From an uncultured Bacilli bacterium (GTDB lineage Bacteria; Bacillota_I; Bacilli_A; RF39; UBA660): a stretch of DNA of 64,000 nucleotides. Location of the stretch: positions 1 to 64,000 of the forward strand of contig CANRAF010000003.1 in the NCBI GenBank assembly GCA_947628535.1, read 5' to 3'. The position numbers and the translations under genes are program-made. Each line of letters begins with the position of its first letter. Position 1 is the first letter of the stretch. The notes below the pieces were generated by a model that did not search any database, was not told the origin of the DNA, and saw only the letters and a program-made list of their open reading frames with translations. Below are positions 38,208 through 49,476 of the stretch, piece after piece.

Positions 38208-39218
38208 TTATTTAAGTTTTCTAACCTTTGGGAAAGATTCTACTTCTAACTTTTGATTATTACAACTATTTCCATTATGTTTTAGTTTAGAAGTATATTC
38301 ACCAATTTTAAATATTTCATCTTCAGTTATTAATATATGATTGATAAAACAACTTTCAATATGACCAAATTTATCAAATGTAAGTTCCATATCTAACATT
38401 TGGGGCATATAAAGATGACCATGATTCATATCGATACTACACATAGCAGGAGCATGTATAACTAAATTATTGCTGTCATAAAAATGTAGTTTATTCATGT
38501 GACTTCCGCCTTTTATACATATATTAGCGTCATATGATTTAGCTTGTATTTCACTAATTTTGTGATATATAGAAAGTTTATCTTTTTTAATACTTACAGT
38601 ACCATATGCAAAACCAATTGGAACAATATCTTGTCTTCTTGCTTTTAAAACTTCTTCAATATTTAATCCTTGTTCTTTGAAAATATGAGTATCATGGTTT
38701 CCTAAAAGTGTAAAGTTTAAAATATTTTTATCAAAAGGGTAATTTTCAATTAGGTAACTGACTTGATCGTATAAATTTTTAATTTTAGGAGAGGCCATTG
38801 TTCCACCAGCTCCTTCTACTAAATCACCACCATTAATTATGACGTGAATATTATTTTTTATGCAGTAATCATAAGCGTCGTTTAAAGCTTTTATATTATC
38901 TTCGCTGGATCCTATATGAGTGTCAGATATTATTATCATTCTCGCAGTGTCATCATTTTTTAAAGTTATAATATCAACATTATTTTCTTCTTTTGTCTCT
39001 GTTAATGTTTTCATATTTCTTTTTTTTAAAAGAGTTTGACCATTTATAAAGTATTTTCTATTAAAATCAAAACCTTGGTTTTTTAAAATATTTAATCTAT
39101 TATAGAGTTGTTTATGAGTTATATTTAAATCGCTTGCAATATCATTAATGGTATACCCACTGTTTATTAATTCCAGGATTCTTAAAGAACTTTCACTTAA
39201 TCTTGTAACTTTATTCAT
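38208..39218 (-). CDS. Metallophosphoesterase with N-terminal helix-turn-helix
   Basis: N-term LRILELINSGYTINDIASDLNITHKQLYNRLNIL; then IISDTHIG, NGGDLVEG, LGNHDTH. Confidence 0.85.
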   Translation of the reverse strand: MNKVTRLSESSLRILELINSGYTINDIASDLNITHKQLYNRLNILKNQGFDFNRKYFINGQTLLKKRNMKTLTETKEENNVDIITLKNDDTARMIIISDTHIGSSEDNIKALNDAYDYCIKNNIHVIINGGDLVEGAGGTMASPKIKNLYDQVSYLIENYPFDKNILNFTLLGNHDTHIFKEQGLNIEEVLKARRQDIVPIGFAYGTVSIKKDKLSIYHKISEIQAKSYDANICIKGGSHMNKLHFYDSNNLVIHAPAMCSIDMNHGHLYMPQMLDMELTFDKFGHIESCFINHILITEDEIFKIGEYTSKLKHNGNSCNNQKLEVESFPKVRKLK

Positions 39219-39416
39219 TGTAACAACTCCTTATGTGCAATTAATGCGTATAAATGTAGTTGTTATTATAATTATTAAATGAAATGTTGTCAACAGGATT
39301 TTATTTATTAAGGGATATTATTTTTTAATGTTAAAATTTATTTATTTTTAATATTTACTATTTTTATTAAATTTATTATAATAAAGGGGAAATGTTTCTA
39401 TTTAGGAGTTGAGATT

Positions 39417-39782
39417 ATGAATTTTTATTTTTTAGTTATGCAGTTTTCTATAGCTGTAGTGTTGGTACTTCTGTATTATTATTTTTTTGAATTTTCTAAA
39501 TCGGATAATTATACTAAAAAAAATATTCCTGTTGATTTGAAGTTTTTTATAGAAACTCAAAAAATAAATGTTAGAAAAATAAAATATAAAAAACTTATTA
39601 GAATTTTAGCATTTATTAATGCAGTTGATGTAGGAATTGTTCTCTTAATTACTAATCTAGTTAGCAATTTACTTTTGAAACTTTTAATTGCTATACCATT
39701 TATATTTATTGTTTTATATGCAAGTTATAATTTTGCAGGATATATTTTTAAAAAGAAAGGATTGACTATTGATGAATCATAA
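39417..39782 (+). CDS. Small membrane protein upstream of leuS
   Basis: Three hydrophobic segments, overlaps the leuS start. Confidence 0.65.
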   Translation: MNFYFLVMQFSIAVVLVLLYYYFFEFSKSDNYTKKNIPVDLKFFIETQKINVRKIKYKKLIRILAFINAVDVGIVLLITNLVSNLLLKLLIAIPFIFIVLYASYNFAGYIFKKKGLTIDES

Positions 39783-42183
39783 ACAAATAGAAGAAAAATG
39801 GCAAAAATATTGGGAAGAAAATGAAACATTTAAGACTGATATTTGGGATTTTGAAAAACCTAAGTTTTATGCTCTTGATATGTTTCCTTATCCTTCAGGA
39901 GTAGGACTTCATGCAGGACATCCTGAGGGTTATACGGCAACAGATATAGTTTCTCGTATGAAAAGAATGCAAGGATATAATGTTCTTCATCCAATGGGGT
40001 TTGACTCATTTGGTCTTCCTGCAGAGCAATATGCTGTAAATACAGGGAATCATCCATCAGGATTTACTGAAGAAAATATTAAAACTTTTACTAAACAATT
40101 AAAAATGCTTGGATTTGATTTTGACTGGAGTAGAGTACTTGCTACAAGTGATCCAAAATATTATAAATGGACTCAATGGATTTTTAAGAAACTTTATGAA
40201 GATGGACTTGCTAAACTTATAGATATGCCTGTTAATTGGTGTGAAGAACTTGGAACAGTTCTTGCCAATGACGAAGTAATAGATGGAAAAAGTGAACGTG
40301 GAGGTTTTCCTGTTGTTAGAAAAAATATGAAGCAATGGGTAATTGATATACCAAAATATGCTGAAAGATTACTCGAAGGACTTGATGAAATAGATTGGCC
40401 AGAATCAACTAAGGAAATTCAAAGAAACTGGATTGGAAAAAGTAATGGAGCAGAAGTTACTTTTAAAGTAGCAGGAACTTCTAAAGATTTTACAGTTTAT
40501 ACTACAAGACCTGATACACTTTTCGGAGCTACTTACTGTGTGCTTGCTCCAGAACATGATTTAGTAGATGAAATAACAACTGATAAACAAAAAGAAGAAG
40601 TAGAAAAATATAAAGCAGAATGTGCTACAAAAAGTGAACTTGAAAGAACAGAACTTAATAAAGATAAAACAGGAGTGTTTACAGGTGCTTATGCAATTAA
40701 TCCTGTTAATGATGAAGAAATTCCTATTTGGATTAGTGATTATGTTTTAGCATCTTATGGAACAGGGGCTATTATGGCAGTACCTGCTCATGATGAAAGA
40801 GATTATGAGTTTGCTAAAAAATTTGATATACCAATTATTCAAGTTTTAGAAGAAATAAAGGATGAATCAAATCAAAAATCCATTGAAAATGGTGCAATGG
40901 TTGGTGATGGAATTCATATTAATTCATCTTTCTTAAATGGTCTTAATAAGGATGAAGCAATAGAAAAAATAATTTCTTTCCTTGAAGAAAAGAAATGTGG
41001 TAGAAGAAAAACTAATTATAGAATTAGAGAATGGATTTTTGCTCGTCAAAGATATTGGGGAGAACCGGTACCAATCGTTTATTTAGAAGATGGTTCTATG
41101 AAAGCTTTAGATGATAAAGATCTTCCTTTAATTCTCCCTGAAATGGAAGATTATAAAGGTAAAAATGGTAAGGCTCCTCTTGATAATGCTGAAGAATGGA
41201 AAAATGTTGTTATTGATGGTAAGAAAGGTGTTAGAGAAACATCTACTATGCCGGGATCTGCTGGGTCATCATGGTATTTCTTAAGATATATTGATCCACA
41301 TAACGATGATGCTTTTGCAGACCCAAAATTATTAAAACACTGGATGCCTGTTGATTTATATGTAGGTGGTCCTGAACATGCTGTTGGACATTTACTATAT
41401 TCTAGAATGTGGAATAATTATCTATATGATAAAGGTTTAGTACCTGTTAAAGAACCATTTAAAAAACTAGTCCATCAAGGAATGATTCTTGGATCAAATG
41501 GTTTAAAAATGGGCAAGAGATTTCCTGAATTTGTTATTAATCCAAATGATATTGTAAGAGATTATGGTGCTGACACTCTTAGATTATATGAAATGTTTAT
41601 GGGACCTTTAGAGGCCGATAAACCTTGGAATGATCGTGGTGTTGAGGGGGCTCATAAATTCTTAGAGAGAATTTGGCGTCTGTATACAGAAGATAATAAA
41701 ATTAAAGATGAAGAAAACAAAAATTTAGATAAGGTTTATAATGAAACTGTTAAAAAGGTTACTCTTGATTATGAAACACTTAATTTTAATACTGCTATCA
41801 GTCAAATGATGATATTTATAAATAGTGTTTATAAAGAAAATATTTTCCCAAGAAAATATGCACTTAACTTTTTAAAACTTTTAAATCCAGTATGTCCTCA
41901 TATTACTGAAGAACTTTGGGAAAGAATGGGTAATAAGGATACTATTGCGTATGAAAAATGGCCAGAGTTTGACGAAAGTAAACTTGTAGAAGATGAAAAA
42001 CAAATTGCTGTTCAAGTAAATGGTAAGGTGCGTGGGGAAATTACTATTAATACATCACTTACAGAAGATGAGATAAAGGAAAAAGCTTTAAATCATGAAA
42101 ATGTAAAGAAACATATTTCAGGAAAAGAAGTTGTAAAAGTAATTGTTATTAAAGGAAAAATAATAAATATAGTAGTTAAGTAG
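39772..42183 (+). CDS. leuS: Leucine--tRNA ligase
   Basis: [22 protein letters not shown] (HIGH region), [10 protein letters not shown] (KMSKS region). Confidence 0.99.
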   Translation: MNHKQIEEKWQKYWEENETFKTDIWDFEKPKFYALDMFPYPSGVGLHAGHPEGYTATDIVSRMKRMQGYNVLHPMGFDSFGLPAEQYAVNTGNHPSGFTEENIKTFTKQLKMLGFDFDWSRVLATSDPKYYKWTQWIFKKLYEDGLAKLIDMPVNWCEELGTVLANDEVIDGKSERGGFPVVRKNMKQWVIDIPKYAERLLEGLDEIDWPESTKEIQRNWIGKSNGAEVTFKVAGTSKDFTVYTTRPDTLFGATYCVLAPEHDLVDEITTDKQKEEVEKYKAECATKSELERTELNKDKTGVFTGAYAINPVNDEEIPIWISDYVLASYGTGAIMAVPAHDERDYEFAKKFDIPIIQVLEEIKDESNQKSIENGAMVGDGIHINSSFLNGLNKDEAIEKIISFLEEKKCGRRKTNYRIREWIFARQRYWGEPVPIVYLEDGSMKALDDKDLPLILPEMEDYKGKNGKAPLDNAEEWKNVVIDGKKGVRETSTMPGSAGSSWYFLRYIDPHNDDAFADPKLLKHWMPVDLYVGGPEHAVGHLLYSRMWNNYLYDKGLVPVKEPFKKLVHQGMILGSNGLKMGKRFPEFVINPNDIVRDYGADTLRLYEMFMGPLEADKPWNDRGVEGAHKFLERIWRLYTEDNKIKDEENKNLDKVYNETVKKVTLDYETLNFNTAISQMMIFINSVYKENIFPRKYALNFLKLLNPVCPHITEELWERMGNKDTIAYEKWPEFDESKLVEDEKQIAVQVNGKVRGEITINTSLTEDEIKEKALNHENVKKHISGKEVVKVIVIKGKIINIVVK

Positions 42184-42327
42184 GATTTCAGGGATTTAAT
42201 CCTTATAATAAATGGTAATTTTGATTTGGTTAAATAAAGTTAAGTTTTATAACTTAGCTTTTTTTATTTACGTTTTTATGTTATAATTTAGATACTATAA
42301 TTAATAAAATTAGAATAAGGAGGATTT

Positions 42328-44895
42328 ATGCTGGAACTAGTTGATATTAAAAAAGATTATGCGATGAATAGTGAAGTAGTTCATGCTTTAAAGGGAATAA
42401 ATTTAACATTTAGAGAAAGTGAATTTGTATCAATACTCGGACCATCTGGTTGTGGAAAGACAACACTTTTGAATATAATTGGAGGACTTGATAGGTATAC
42501 AAGTGGAGATTTAATAATAAATAATGTATCAACAAAAAAATATAAAGATAAAGATTTTGATAAATATAGAAATCACAAAATAGGTTTTGTTTTTCAAAAT
42601 TATAATTTAATATCTCATTTAAATGTTCTTACCAATGTTGAGCTTTCACTTACTTTATCTGGAATTTCTAAATCTCTTAGAAGAGAAAAGGCTTTAGAGG
42701 TTCTAGAAAAAGTTGGTCTTAAAGATCAAATATATAAAAAACCTAATCAAATGAGTGGCGGTCAAATGCAAAGAGTTGCTATTGCTCGTGCACTTATAAA
42801 CGATCCAGATATAATTTTACTTGATGAACCAACAGGAGCACTTGACTCTAAAACAAGTGTTGAGATTATGGAACTTTTAAAAGAAATAGCATCTGATAAA
42901 TTAGTCATTATGGTAACACATAACCCTGAACTTGCAGATAAGTATTCTTCGAGAATAATTAAACTTCTTGATGGAAAAATAATTGATGATTCTAATCCTT
43001 ATAAAAACGAGCAGGATAAAGATGCTAAAAAATCATCTGAAAAAACATCAATGTCATTTTTTACAGCTCTTCATCTTAGTTTTAATAATTTACTTACTAA
43101 AAAAGGACGTACATTTTTAACAGCTTTTGCAGGTTCAATTGGAATTATAGGAATTGCGCTTATTCTTAGTTTATCAAATGGAGTTCAAAGTTATATTGAT
43201 GGAGTAGAAGAAGATACTTTATCATCTTATCCGATAACGATTGAAAAAGATGCTGTTGATTTTGCAGCTCTTTTAGAAGAAATGATGAAAATGAATCAAA
43301 CAAATGATGATAATAAAAGTGGTAAAATAAAATCTAAAAATATTATGAATGATATGTTAGAGACTATGACTGGGGATAAGAAAAGTAATAATTTAGAAAA
43401 GTTTAAGAAGTATTTAGATAAAAATTCTTTAGTAAAAGATTACACAAGTGACATACAATATAGTTATCCTCTTAAAATAAATGTTTATAATGAAGATGTA
43501 AATGATCAAATTGTAAGGGTAAACCCAAATACTATTATAGAAAAAATAGGACTTCAAGATGCTTATGAAATGGGATCTACTTTTATGTCTGAGAGTATGA
43601 ATACTAATGATGTTTTTAAAGAATTATATAGTGATGAAGATTTACTTAAAAGTCAGTTTGAAATAGTAAAAGGAAAATTTCCTGAAAAGTATAATGAAGT
43701 TGTTTTAGTAGTTGATCAAAATGAAGAAATAAGTGATTATACTTTATATGCTCTTGGATATTTGAATCAGGATGAACTTATTGATAATATGAATAAGATG
43801 TTAAAAGGAGATAAAGTATCTAAATCAAAAGATCTTTCTTATAATTATGACGATTTTATAGGGGATAAATTTAAACTTGTTCTAAACACAGATATCTATG
43901 AAAAGGAAAATGGTATTTGGACTGATAAAAGTGATGATGAAAAATATATAAAAGATATGGTGAAAGATAAAGAAAATCTTGAAATCGTAGGTATTATAAA
44001 ACCTACTAACAATACTAATAATACTCTTATGTATGGTGGAATAGGATATACAGAAGATCTTACTAAATATGTTGTAGATAAAATAAAAGATGAAGAAATA
44101 GTTAAAGATCAATTAAAAAATAAAAATATTAACATTTTTACAGGTATGAAATTTAATTCTGACGAAGAATTTTCTTTAGATAACTTAACTATTGAGCAAC
44201 AAAGATATATTATGGGACTTTCTGATAGTGAAAAATTAGATTTTTATGAAAGATATCAAAAATATAGTAAAGCAACTTATGAATCTAATTTAGAATCTTT
44301 AGGTTATGTTGATTTAGAAAATCCAAGCATGGTAAATATTTATGCTAAGGATTTTGAAACTAAAGAAAAACTTACTGATTTAATAAATGATTATAATAAA
44401 AAAGAAAAAAATGCTGGTAATGATGAAGATATTATAAATTATACAGATATTGTTGGAGTGATGATGTCTTCTGTTAAAAGAATCGTTAATATGATTAGTT
44501 ATGTACTAATAGCTTTTGTAGCAGTATCTTTAATTGTTTCATCAATAATGATTGGTATAATTACTTATATTTCAGTACTTGAGAGAACAAAAGAAATTGG
44601 TATTTTAAGAAGTTTAGGGGCTTCTAAAAAAGATATATCAAGAGTGTTTAATGCTGAAACGTTTATAATAGGACTTGTAAGTGGAATTATTGGAATAGCA
44701 GTTACTATTTTAATTAATATACCTATCAACATAATAGTTAAGAATTTAACAGATATTGATAAAATAGCAACTTTACCAGTTGGAGGGGCTATAATTTTAA
44801 TTATAATAAGTATGATTTTAACTATAATAGCAGGTCTTATTCCTTCGAGGATGGCAAGTAAAAAGGATCCTGTAGAAGCTTTAAGAACTGAATAA
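42328..44895 (+). CDS. ABC transporter with fused ATPase and MacB/FtsX-type permease
   Basis: GPSGCGKTTLLN, MSGGQMQRVAIARAL, LLDEPTGALDS; C-terminal FtsX-like domain TKEIGILRSLGASKKDI. Confidence 0.92.
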   Translation: MLELVDIKKDYAMNSEVVHALKGINLTFRESEFVSILGPSGCGKTTLLNIIGGLDRYTSGDLIINNVSTKKYKDKDFDKYRNHKIGFVFQNYNLISHLNVLTNVELSLTLSGISKSLRREKALEVLEKVGLKDQIYKKPNQMSGGQMQRVAIARALINDPDIILLDEPTGALDSKTSVEIMELLKEIASDKLVIMVTHNPELADKYSSRIIKLLDGKIIDDSNPYKNEQDKDAKKSSEKTSMSFFTALHLSFNNLLTKKGRTFLTAFAGSIGIIGIALILSLSNGVQSYIDGVEEDTLSSYPITIEKDAVDFAALLEEMMKMNQTNDDNKSGKIKSKNIMNDMLETMTGDKKSNNLEKFKKYLDKNSLVKDYTSDIQYSYPLKINVYNEDVNDQIVRVNPNTIIEKIGLQDAYEMGSTFMSESMNTNDVFKELYSDEDLLKSQFEIVKGKFPEKYNEVVLVVDQNEEISDYTLYALGYLNQDELIDNMNKMLKGDKVSKSKDLSYNYDDFIGDKFKLVLNTDIYEKENGIWTDKSDDEKYIKDMVKDKENLEIVGIIKPTNNTNNTLMYGGIGYTEDLTKYVVDKIKDEEIVKDQLKNKNINIFTGMKFNSDEEFSLDNLTIEQQRYIMGLSDSEKLDFYERYQKYSKATYESNLESLGYVDLENPSMVNIYAKDFETKEKLTDLINDYNKKEKNAGNDEDIINYTDIVGVMMSSVKRIVNMISYVLIAFVAVSLIVSSIMIGIITYISVLERTKEIGILRSLGASKKDISRVFNAETFIIGLVSGIIGIAVTILINIPINIIVKNLTDIDKIATLPVGGAIILIIISMILTIIAGLIPSRMASKKDPVEALRTE

Positions 44896-44898
44896 TAT

Positions 44899-44944
44899 AA
44901 AAGATAATATTGCAAGAGTTAATTCTTAAAATATTATCTTTTTT
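44899..44944 (+). terminator. Rho-independent terminator
   Basis: AAAAGATAATAT / ATATTATCTTTT stem. Confidence 0.7.
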
Positions 44945-45096
44945 AAAGTAATAAAATTTTATGATAAAATATAATTATAATAAATTGTTTTTTATATAGC
45001 TTTAAAATTATATTTTTTAGAAAAAAAGTAATAATAGTTTAAAAAGCAAGCAAAACATACAAAACTTTATATGAAAATAATCATTAAGATATTTAA

Positions 45097-45125
45097 TTGA
45101 TAATGAAAAAACACTGTGTTATAAT
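45097..45125 (+). promoter_or_regulatory. Candidate sigma-A promoter
   Basis: TTGATA-N17-TATAAT. Confidence 0.65.
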
Positions 45126-45144
45126 AAAAAAGGAGAGTGATAAA

Positions 45145-45888
45145 ATGAGATTAAAAAATAAAGTTGCAATTGTAACAGGAGGTTCTACAGGAATAGGACT
45201 TGCCATAGTAAATGCTTATTTAAAAGAGGGGGCTAAAGTAGTAATTGTATCATATAGTAAGGATGAAATAGACCAAGCAATTTCAGATCTTTCTAAAAAA
45301 TATGATAAAAATAATATTCTTGGAGTTCCTTGTGATGTAAGAAGTACAAAAGATGTAAAAAATGTAGTTTCTGAGGCCATTAAAAAGTTTAATAGAATTG
45401 ATATTTTAGTAAATAATGCTGGTATAACAAGTGCAAAACCAAGTGAAGAAGTAACAGATGAAGAATTTATTAATATGTTTGATGTAAATACTTTTGGAGT
45501 ATTTAGATTTATTAGAGAAGTTATTCCACATATGAAAAAAGAGGGGGGCTCTATTATTAATACTAGTTCTATGGTTGCTAATAATGGGGCAAGAATGCAA
45601 GCAGCTTATTCAGCATCAAAATATGCTATAAATGGAATAACTACATCATGTGCTAAAGAATTAGGAATGTATAATATTAGGGTAAATGCTGTTAGTCCTG
45701 GAGCAGTAATGACTAATATGGTTAGACAGTCAACTACTGAAGAGATGAGAGAAATGCTTTGTAAAACATGTGCTCTTAATAGAATATCAGAACCTGAAGA
45801 ACTTGCGGGGGCTTATGTTTATTTAGCTAGTGACGAAGCATCTTTTACAACAGGGGCAATATTAAAAGTTGATGGGGCTACTCAATAA
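45145..45888 (+). CDS. SDR-family oxidoreductase (FabG-like)
   Basis: VAIVTGGSTGIGLAIV, NNAGIT, YSASKYAI. Confidence 0.92.
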   Translation: MRLKNKVAIVTGGSTGIGLAIVNAYLKEGAKVVIVSYSKDEIDQAISDLSKKYDKNNILGVPCDVRSTKDVKNVVSEAIKKFNRIDILVNNAGITSAKPSEEVTDEEFINMFDVNTFGVFRFIREVIPHMKKEGGSIINTSSMVANNGARMQAAYSASKYAINGITTSCAKELGMYNIRVNAVSPGAVMTNMVRQSTTEEMREMLCKTCALNRISEPEELAGAYVYLASDEASFTTGAILKVDGATQ

Positions 45889-45975
45889 TTTTAAAAAATT
45901 AAATATACTTATAATAAAGCTTAATCATATTTATGTTTAATTGCATAAATGATATACTTTAAAAGAGGTGTTAAA

Positions 45976-46566
45976 GTGAAAACAAAAGAAGAAATAAAAC
46001 AAGTATTAAAACAAATGCAAGTGAGTTTTAATCCTATGAAATCTACTTATAGAATTATTGATAAAATAGTTAAAAATGATTTATCTTCTGAAGAGATGCT
46101 TTCTTATTTTTCTGATATTAAAGGGACAGAAAAATATCCTAAAGAATTAAAAGATCAATATGATGATGTCAAAAAATCTCTTGATAATTTAATAATGATG
46201 GAAAAAGAAGCTGAAGAAAAAGCTAAGCAAGAAGAAACAACTAAAGAGTTAAAAGAAATAATAGATAAACTAGAGGCAAATGTTGGTAAAAAGGAAGAGT
46301 CTGAAAGTTCTTTAGAGGATTTAGACAAAACAGAAGTTATTGATCTTGATTTTGATGAAAAAGAAGAAAATAAAGAGGATAATAAAGAAGCCAGTCATGA
46401 ATCTTTAGAAAAAGAGCATGAAAATAAAATAGATAAAACTGATGTAAAAAAAGAATCTAAAGAGCCTGAAGAAGATAAATATAAAGGTAAAAAATTATTT
46501 GTATTTTTAACTATAATGATTTTTGTTTTACTTGTTTGTGGAGCTTTAATATTATTATTTTATTAA
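45976..46566 (+). CDS. Tail-anchored acidic membrane protein, unknown function
   Basis: Acidic/coiled N-terminal domain and a single C-terminal TM; GTG start after GAGGTG. Confidence 0.6.
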   Translation: MKTKEEIKQVLKQMQVSFNPMKSTYRIIDKIVKNDLSSEEMLSYFSDIKGTEKYPKELKDQYDDVKKSLDNLIMMEKEAEEKAKQEETTKELKEIIDKLEANVGKKEESESSLEDLDKTEVIDLDFDEKEENKEDNKEASHESLEKEHENKIDKTDVKKESKEPEEDKYKGKKLFVFLTIMIFVLLVCGALILLFY

Positions 46567-46578
46567 GGGTGATTTATA

Positions 46579-47412
46579 ATGAGTAATATTATAGATGGAA
46601 AAGAAATTGCAAATATTAAAAAAAATGCTTTAATTAAAGAGATAAACAGTGTTAAAGATAAATTAAAACTTGTAGTAATTCAAGTAGGAAATGATCCTGC
46701 GAGTGATGTATATGTTAGGAACAAAAGAAAAATTTGTGAAGAATTAGGGATTTTATTTAATCATTTAAAGTATGAATCTATAAGTGAAGATGATCTTATT
46801 ACGACAATAGAAAAACTTAATAATGAAAAAGAAGTTACAGGAATTTTAGTGCAACTTCCGCTTCCAAAAAATATTGATGAAAAAAAAGTTATAGAAGCTA
46901 TTTCTCCTTTGAAGGATGTAGATGGATTAACTAAAGCAAATGTTGGAAATTTATTTTCATTTCAAGATGGTTTAAAACCTTGTACAGCTTTAGGGGTTAT
47001 AGAAATTTTAGATTGTGCAAATACTAAAATAGAAGGTAAAAATGTCGTTATTGTTGGAAGAAGTAGATTAGTGGGACTTCCTCTTATTTCACTTTTTCTT
47101 AAAAGAAATGCAACTGTTACTATTTGTCACTCTAAAACAGAAAATTTAAAAGACATTACAAAAAAAGCCGATATTCTTGTAGTAGCTATTGGTAAAAAAG
47201 AGTATATAAAAGAAGATTATGTAAAAGATGGAGCAGTTGTAATAGATGTTGGTATAAATAGAGAAAATGGTAAATTATATGGAGACTGTGACTTTGAAAA
47301 TATAAAAGATAAGTGCAGTAAAATAACAAAGGTTCCCGGAGGAGTTGGACCACTTACAGTAATTATGCTTGCAAGCAATGTTGTAGAGGCTTATAAACTT
47401 CAAAATAGGTAA
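46579..47412 (+). CDS. folD: Bifunctional methylene-THF dehydrogenase/cyclohydrolase
   Basis: LVQLPLPKNIDEKKVIEAISPLKDVDG, GRSRLVGLPL, PGGVGPLTVIML. Confidence 0.98.
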   Translation: MSNIIDGKEIANIKKNALIKEINSVKDKLKLVVIQVGNDPASDVYVRNKRKICEELGILFNHLKYESISEDDLITTIEKLNNEKEVTGILVQLPLPKNIDEKKVIEAISPLKDVDGLTKANVGNLFSFQDGLKPCTALGVIEILDCANTKIEGKNVVIVGRSRLVGLPLISLFLKRNATVTICHSKTENLKDITKKADILVVAIGKKEYIKEDYVKDGAVVIDVGINRENGKLYGDCDFENIKDKCSKITKVPGGVGPLTVIMLASNVVEAYKLQNR

Positions 47413-47491
47413 AACATATAAAAATAGCGATTTTACTTGAAATATTTCTGTTTATATTTTATAATTAATATGCACTATTTTAAGTGCCTTT

Positions 47492-47582
47492 GGAGTGGTA
47501 CTCAAGAGGCTGAAGAGGCGCCCCTGCTAAGGGTGTAGGTCGGGTAACTGGCGCGAGGGTTCAAATCCCTCCCACTCCGCCA
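47492..47582 (+). tRNA. tRNA-Ser (GCT)
   Basis: GGAGTGG/CCACTCC acceptor, CTGCTAA anticodon loop, long variable arm, encoded CCA. Confidence 0.96.
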
Positions 47583-47645
47583 TATAAAAATTAAACTCTT
47601 TTTAAGAGTTTTTTTAATGCTTTTAAATTTTGAGCTTCACTTACA

Positions 47646-47659
47646 TTTCAAAATTGTAA
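47646..47659 (+). promoter_or_regulatory. Degenerate BceR-type box upstream of the response regulator
   Basis: TTTCA-AAAT-TGTAA, one mismatch to TNACA-N4-TGTAA. Confidence 0.45.
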
Positions 47660-47714
47660 GGTTAATATTATAATAATGCATGATATAATTTTAACTATGG
47701 AAAGTGGTGAAATT

Positions 47715-48377
47715 ATGGATAGAATAATGATTATTGAAGATGATAAAATAATTTGTGAAGAATTGAAGAAGTTATTAGTAAGTAATGGTTATGAAGTATT
47801 TATTGTTAAAGACTTTAATAATTCTTTAAATGAAATACTAACAATATCCCCAAATTTGATTTTACTTGATATTAACATACCTTATATAAATGGAGAACTT
47901 CTTTTAAAAAAATTAAGAAAAGAATCTAATATTCCAGTTATTATGGTAACTAGTAAAATTTCTGAAACAGATGAAGCATTATCAATATCATATGGAGCAG
48001 ATGATTACATTACAAAACCATATAATCCTAATATTTTACTTCTTAGAATTGGTGCTGTTTTAAAAAGAACAAATGAAAAATTAGATGATATTTATTATAG
48101 AGATTTAAAAATAGATGTTGGTAAAGGAACTATTAAAAATGATAAAAAAGAAATTATTCTAACAAAAAATGAAATGATAATTTTTAATTATTTGTTAAAA
48201 CATAAAAATAAAATAGTAACAAGAGATGAATTAATGACAGATTTATGGAATAATAGTGAGTTTATAAACGATAATGCTTTAACAGTTAATATAAGTAGGT
48301 TAAGAACAAAACTTAAAAGTATTGGTTATGAAAATGTTATAGATACAAGAAAGGGAATAGGGTACATATTATTATGA
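47715..48377 (+). CDS. OmpR-family response regulator (BceR-like)
   Basis: MIIEDDKIICEEL, LLDINIPYINGELLLKKLR, winged-helix C-terminal domain. Confidence 0.92.
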   Translation: MDRIMIIEDDKIICEELKKLLVSNGYEVFIVKDFNNSLNEILTISPNLILLDINIPYINGELLLKKLRKESNIPVIMVTSKISETDEALSISYGADDYITKPYNPNILLLRIGAVLKRTNEKLDDIYYRDLKIDVGKGTIKNDKKEIILTKNEMIIFNYLLKHKNKIVTRDELMTDLWNNSEFINDNALTVNISRLRTKLKSIGYENVIDTRKGIGYILL

Positions 48378-49390
48378 ATTTTAAAAAGTATTTAAAAGAT
48401 AAATCTTACGCATTTATAATTTTAATAATTAGTTATTTCATAATTTTACTAATGCTATTTGCTTTTGAAATTAGAGTAGAACTTATAATTTCAATAACTA
48501 TTATTTTTTTAGTATCGTCTATTTTAATTTTAACAATCTCATATTTGAGAAAAAAGAATTTTTACAATAATCTTTTTTTTGGTATAAAAAACTTAGATGA
48601 AAGTTATCTAGTAGTTGAAACTCTTTCTAAGCCAGAGTTTTACGAAGGAAAATTACTAATGAATGCTCTATATGATATAAATAAATCTATGATAGAAAAT
48701 GTAAATAATCAAAAAACATTACTTAGAGATTTTAAAAATTATATAGAAATGTGGATACATGAAGTTAAAATACCACTTGCAACTTTAAATTTAACTTTGA
48801 CTAATAAAAAAGGATTAAATACTAAAGTTAAAACTCAATTAAAAAGAGTTGAAGACTGTGTAGATCAAGTGCTTTTTTATGTTAGAAGTGAAAATGCTGA
48901 AAAAGATTATCTTATAAAAGAAACTAATCTTAAAGAAATAATAAAAAATGTTGGTCTTAAAAATATAGATGATTTAAGAGAAAATAAAATTGATTTCATT
49001 ACAGAAAATATTGACTATAAAGTTTTAACAGATTCCAAATGGTTAGAATTTATATTAAGACAAATTATAAATAATAGCATTAAATATAAGAGAAATATAA
49101 AAAATTCATATATAAAAATAAAAGCATTTAAAGATTTTGATACACTAGTTTTAATGATTGAGGATAATGGAATTGGTATTTTAAAGCAAGATATAAATCA
49201 AGTTTTTGATAAAACATTTACAGGAAGTAATGGAAGAGAATATAACTCTTCTACAGGTATGGGACTTTTTATTGCTAAAAATTTATGTAATAAACTTGGT
49301 CACAAAATAAAAATAGAATCTATTAAAGATAAATATACAAGAGTTTATATAACATTTGGAAGTAATAATTATTATGATGTTTTAAAATAA
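48374..49390 (+). CDS. Intramembrane-sensing histidine kinase (BceS-like)
   Basis: Two closely spaced TMs, WIHEVKIPLATL H-box, ATPase motifs; followed by BceAB-type ABC. Confidence 0.9.
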   Translation: MNFKKYLKDKSYAFIILIISYFIILLMLFAFEIRVELIISITIIFLVSSILILTISYLRKKNFYNNLFFGIKNLDESYLVVETLSKPEFYEGKLLMNALYDINKSMIENVNNQKTLLRDFKNYIEMWIHEVKIPLATLNLTLTNKKGLNTKVKTQLKRVEDCVDQVLFYVRSENAEKDYLIKETNLKEIIKNVGLKNIDDLRENKIDFITENIDYKVLTDSKWLEFILRQIINNSIKYKRNIKNSYIKIKAFKDFDTLVLMIEDNGIGILKQDINQVFDKTFTGSNGREYNSSTGMGLFIAKNLCNKLGHKIKIESIKDKYTRVYITFGSNNYYDVLK

Positions 49391-49392
49391 TG

Positions 49393-49406
49393 TTACAAAA
49401 TTGTAA
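49393..49406 (+). promoter_or_regulatory. BceR-type operator box
   Basis: TTACA-AAAT-TGTAA, exact match to TNACA-N4-TGTAA, upstream of the ABC genes. Confidence 0.65.
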
Positions 49407-49476
49407 TAATCTGTAATATTAAAATAGCGACAAACTTAGTATTTTAAGTTATGTTTAATTTGAAAGGAGAAATTAT

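Noticed and set aside
44565-44915. 116-aa minus-strand ORF
   Set aside because: Antisense to the ABC permease C-terminus; hydrophobic shadow
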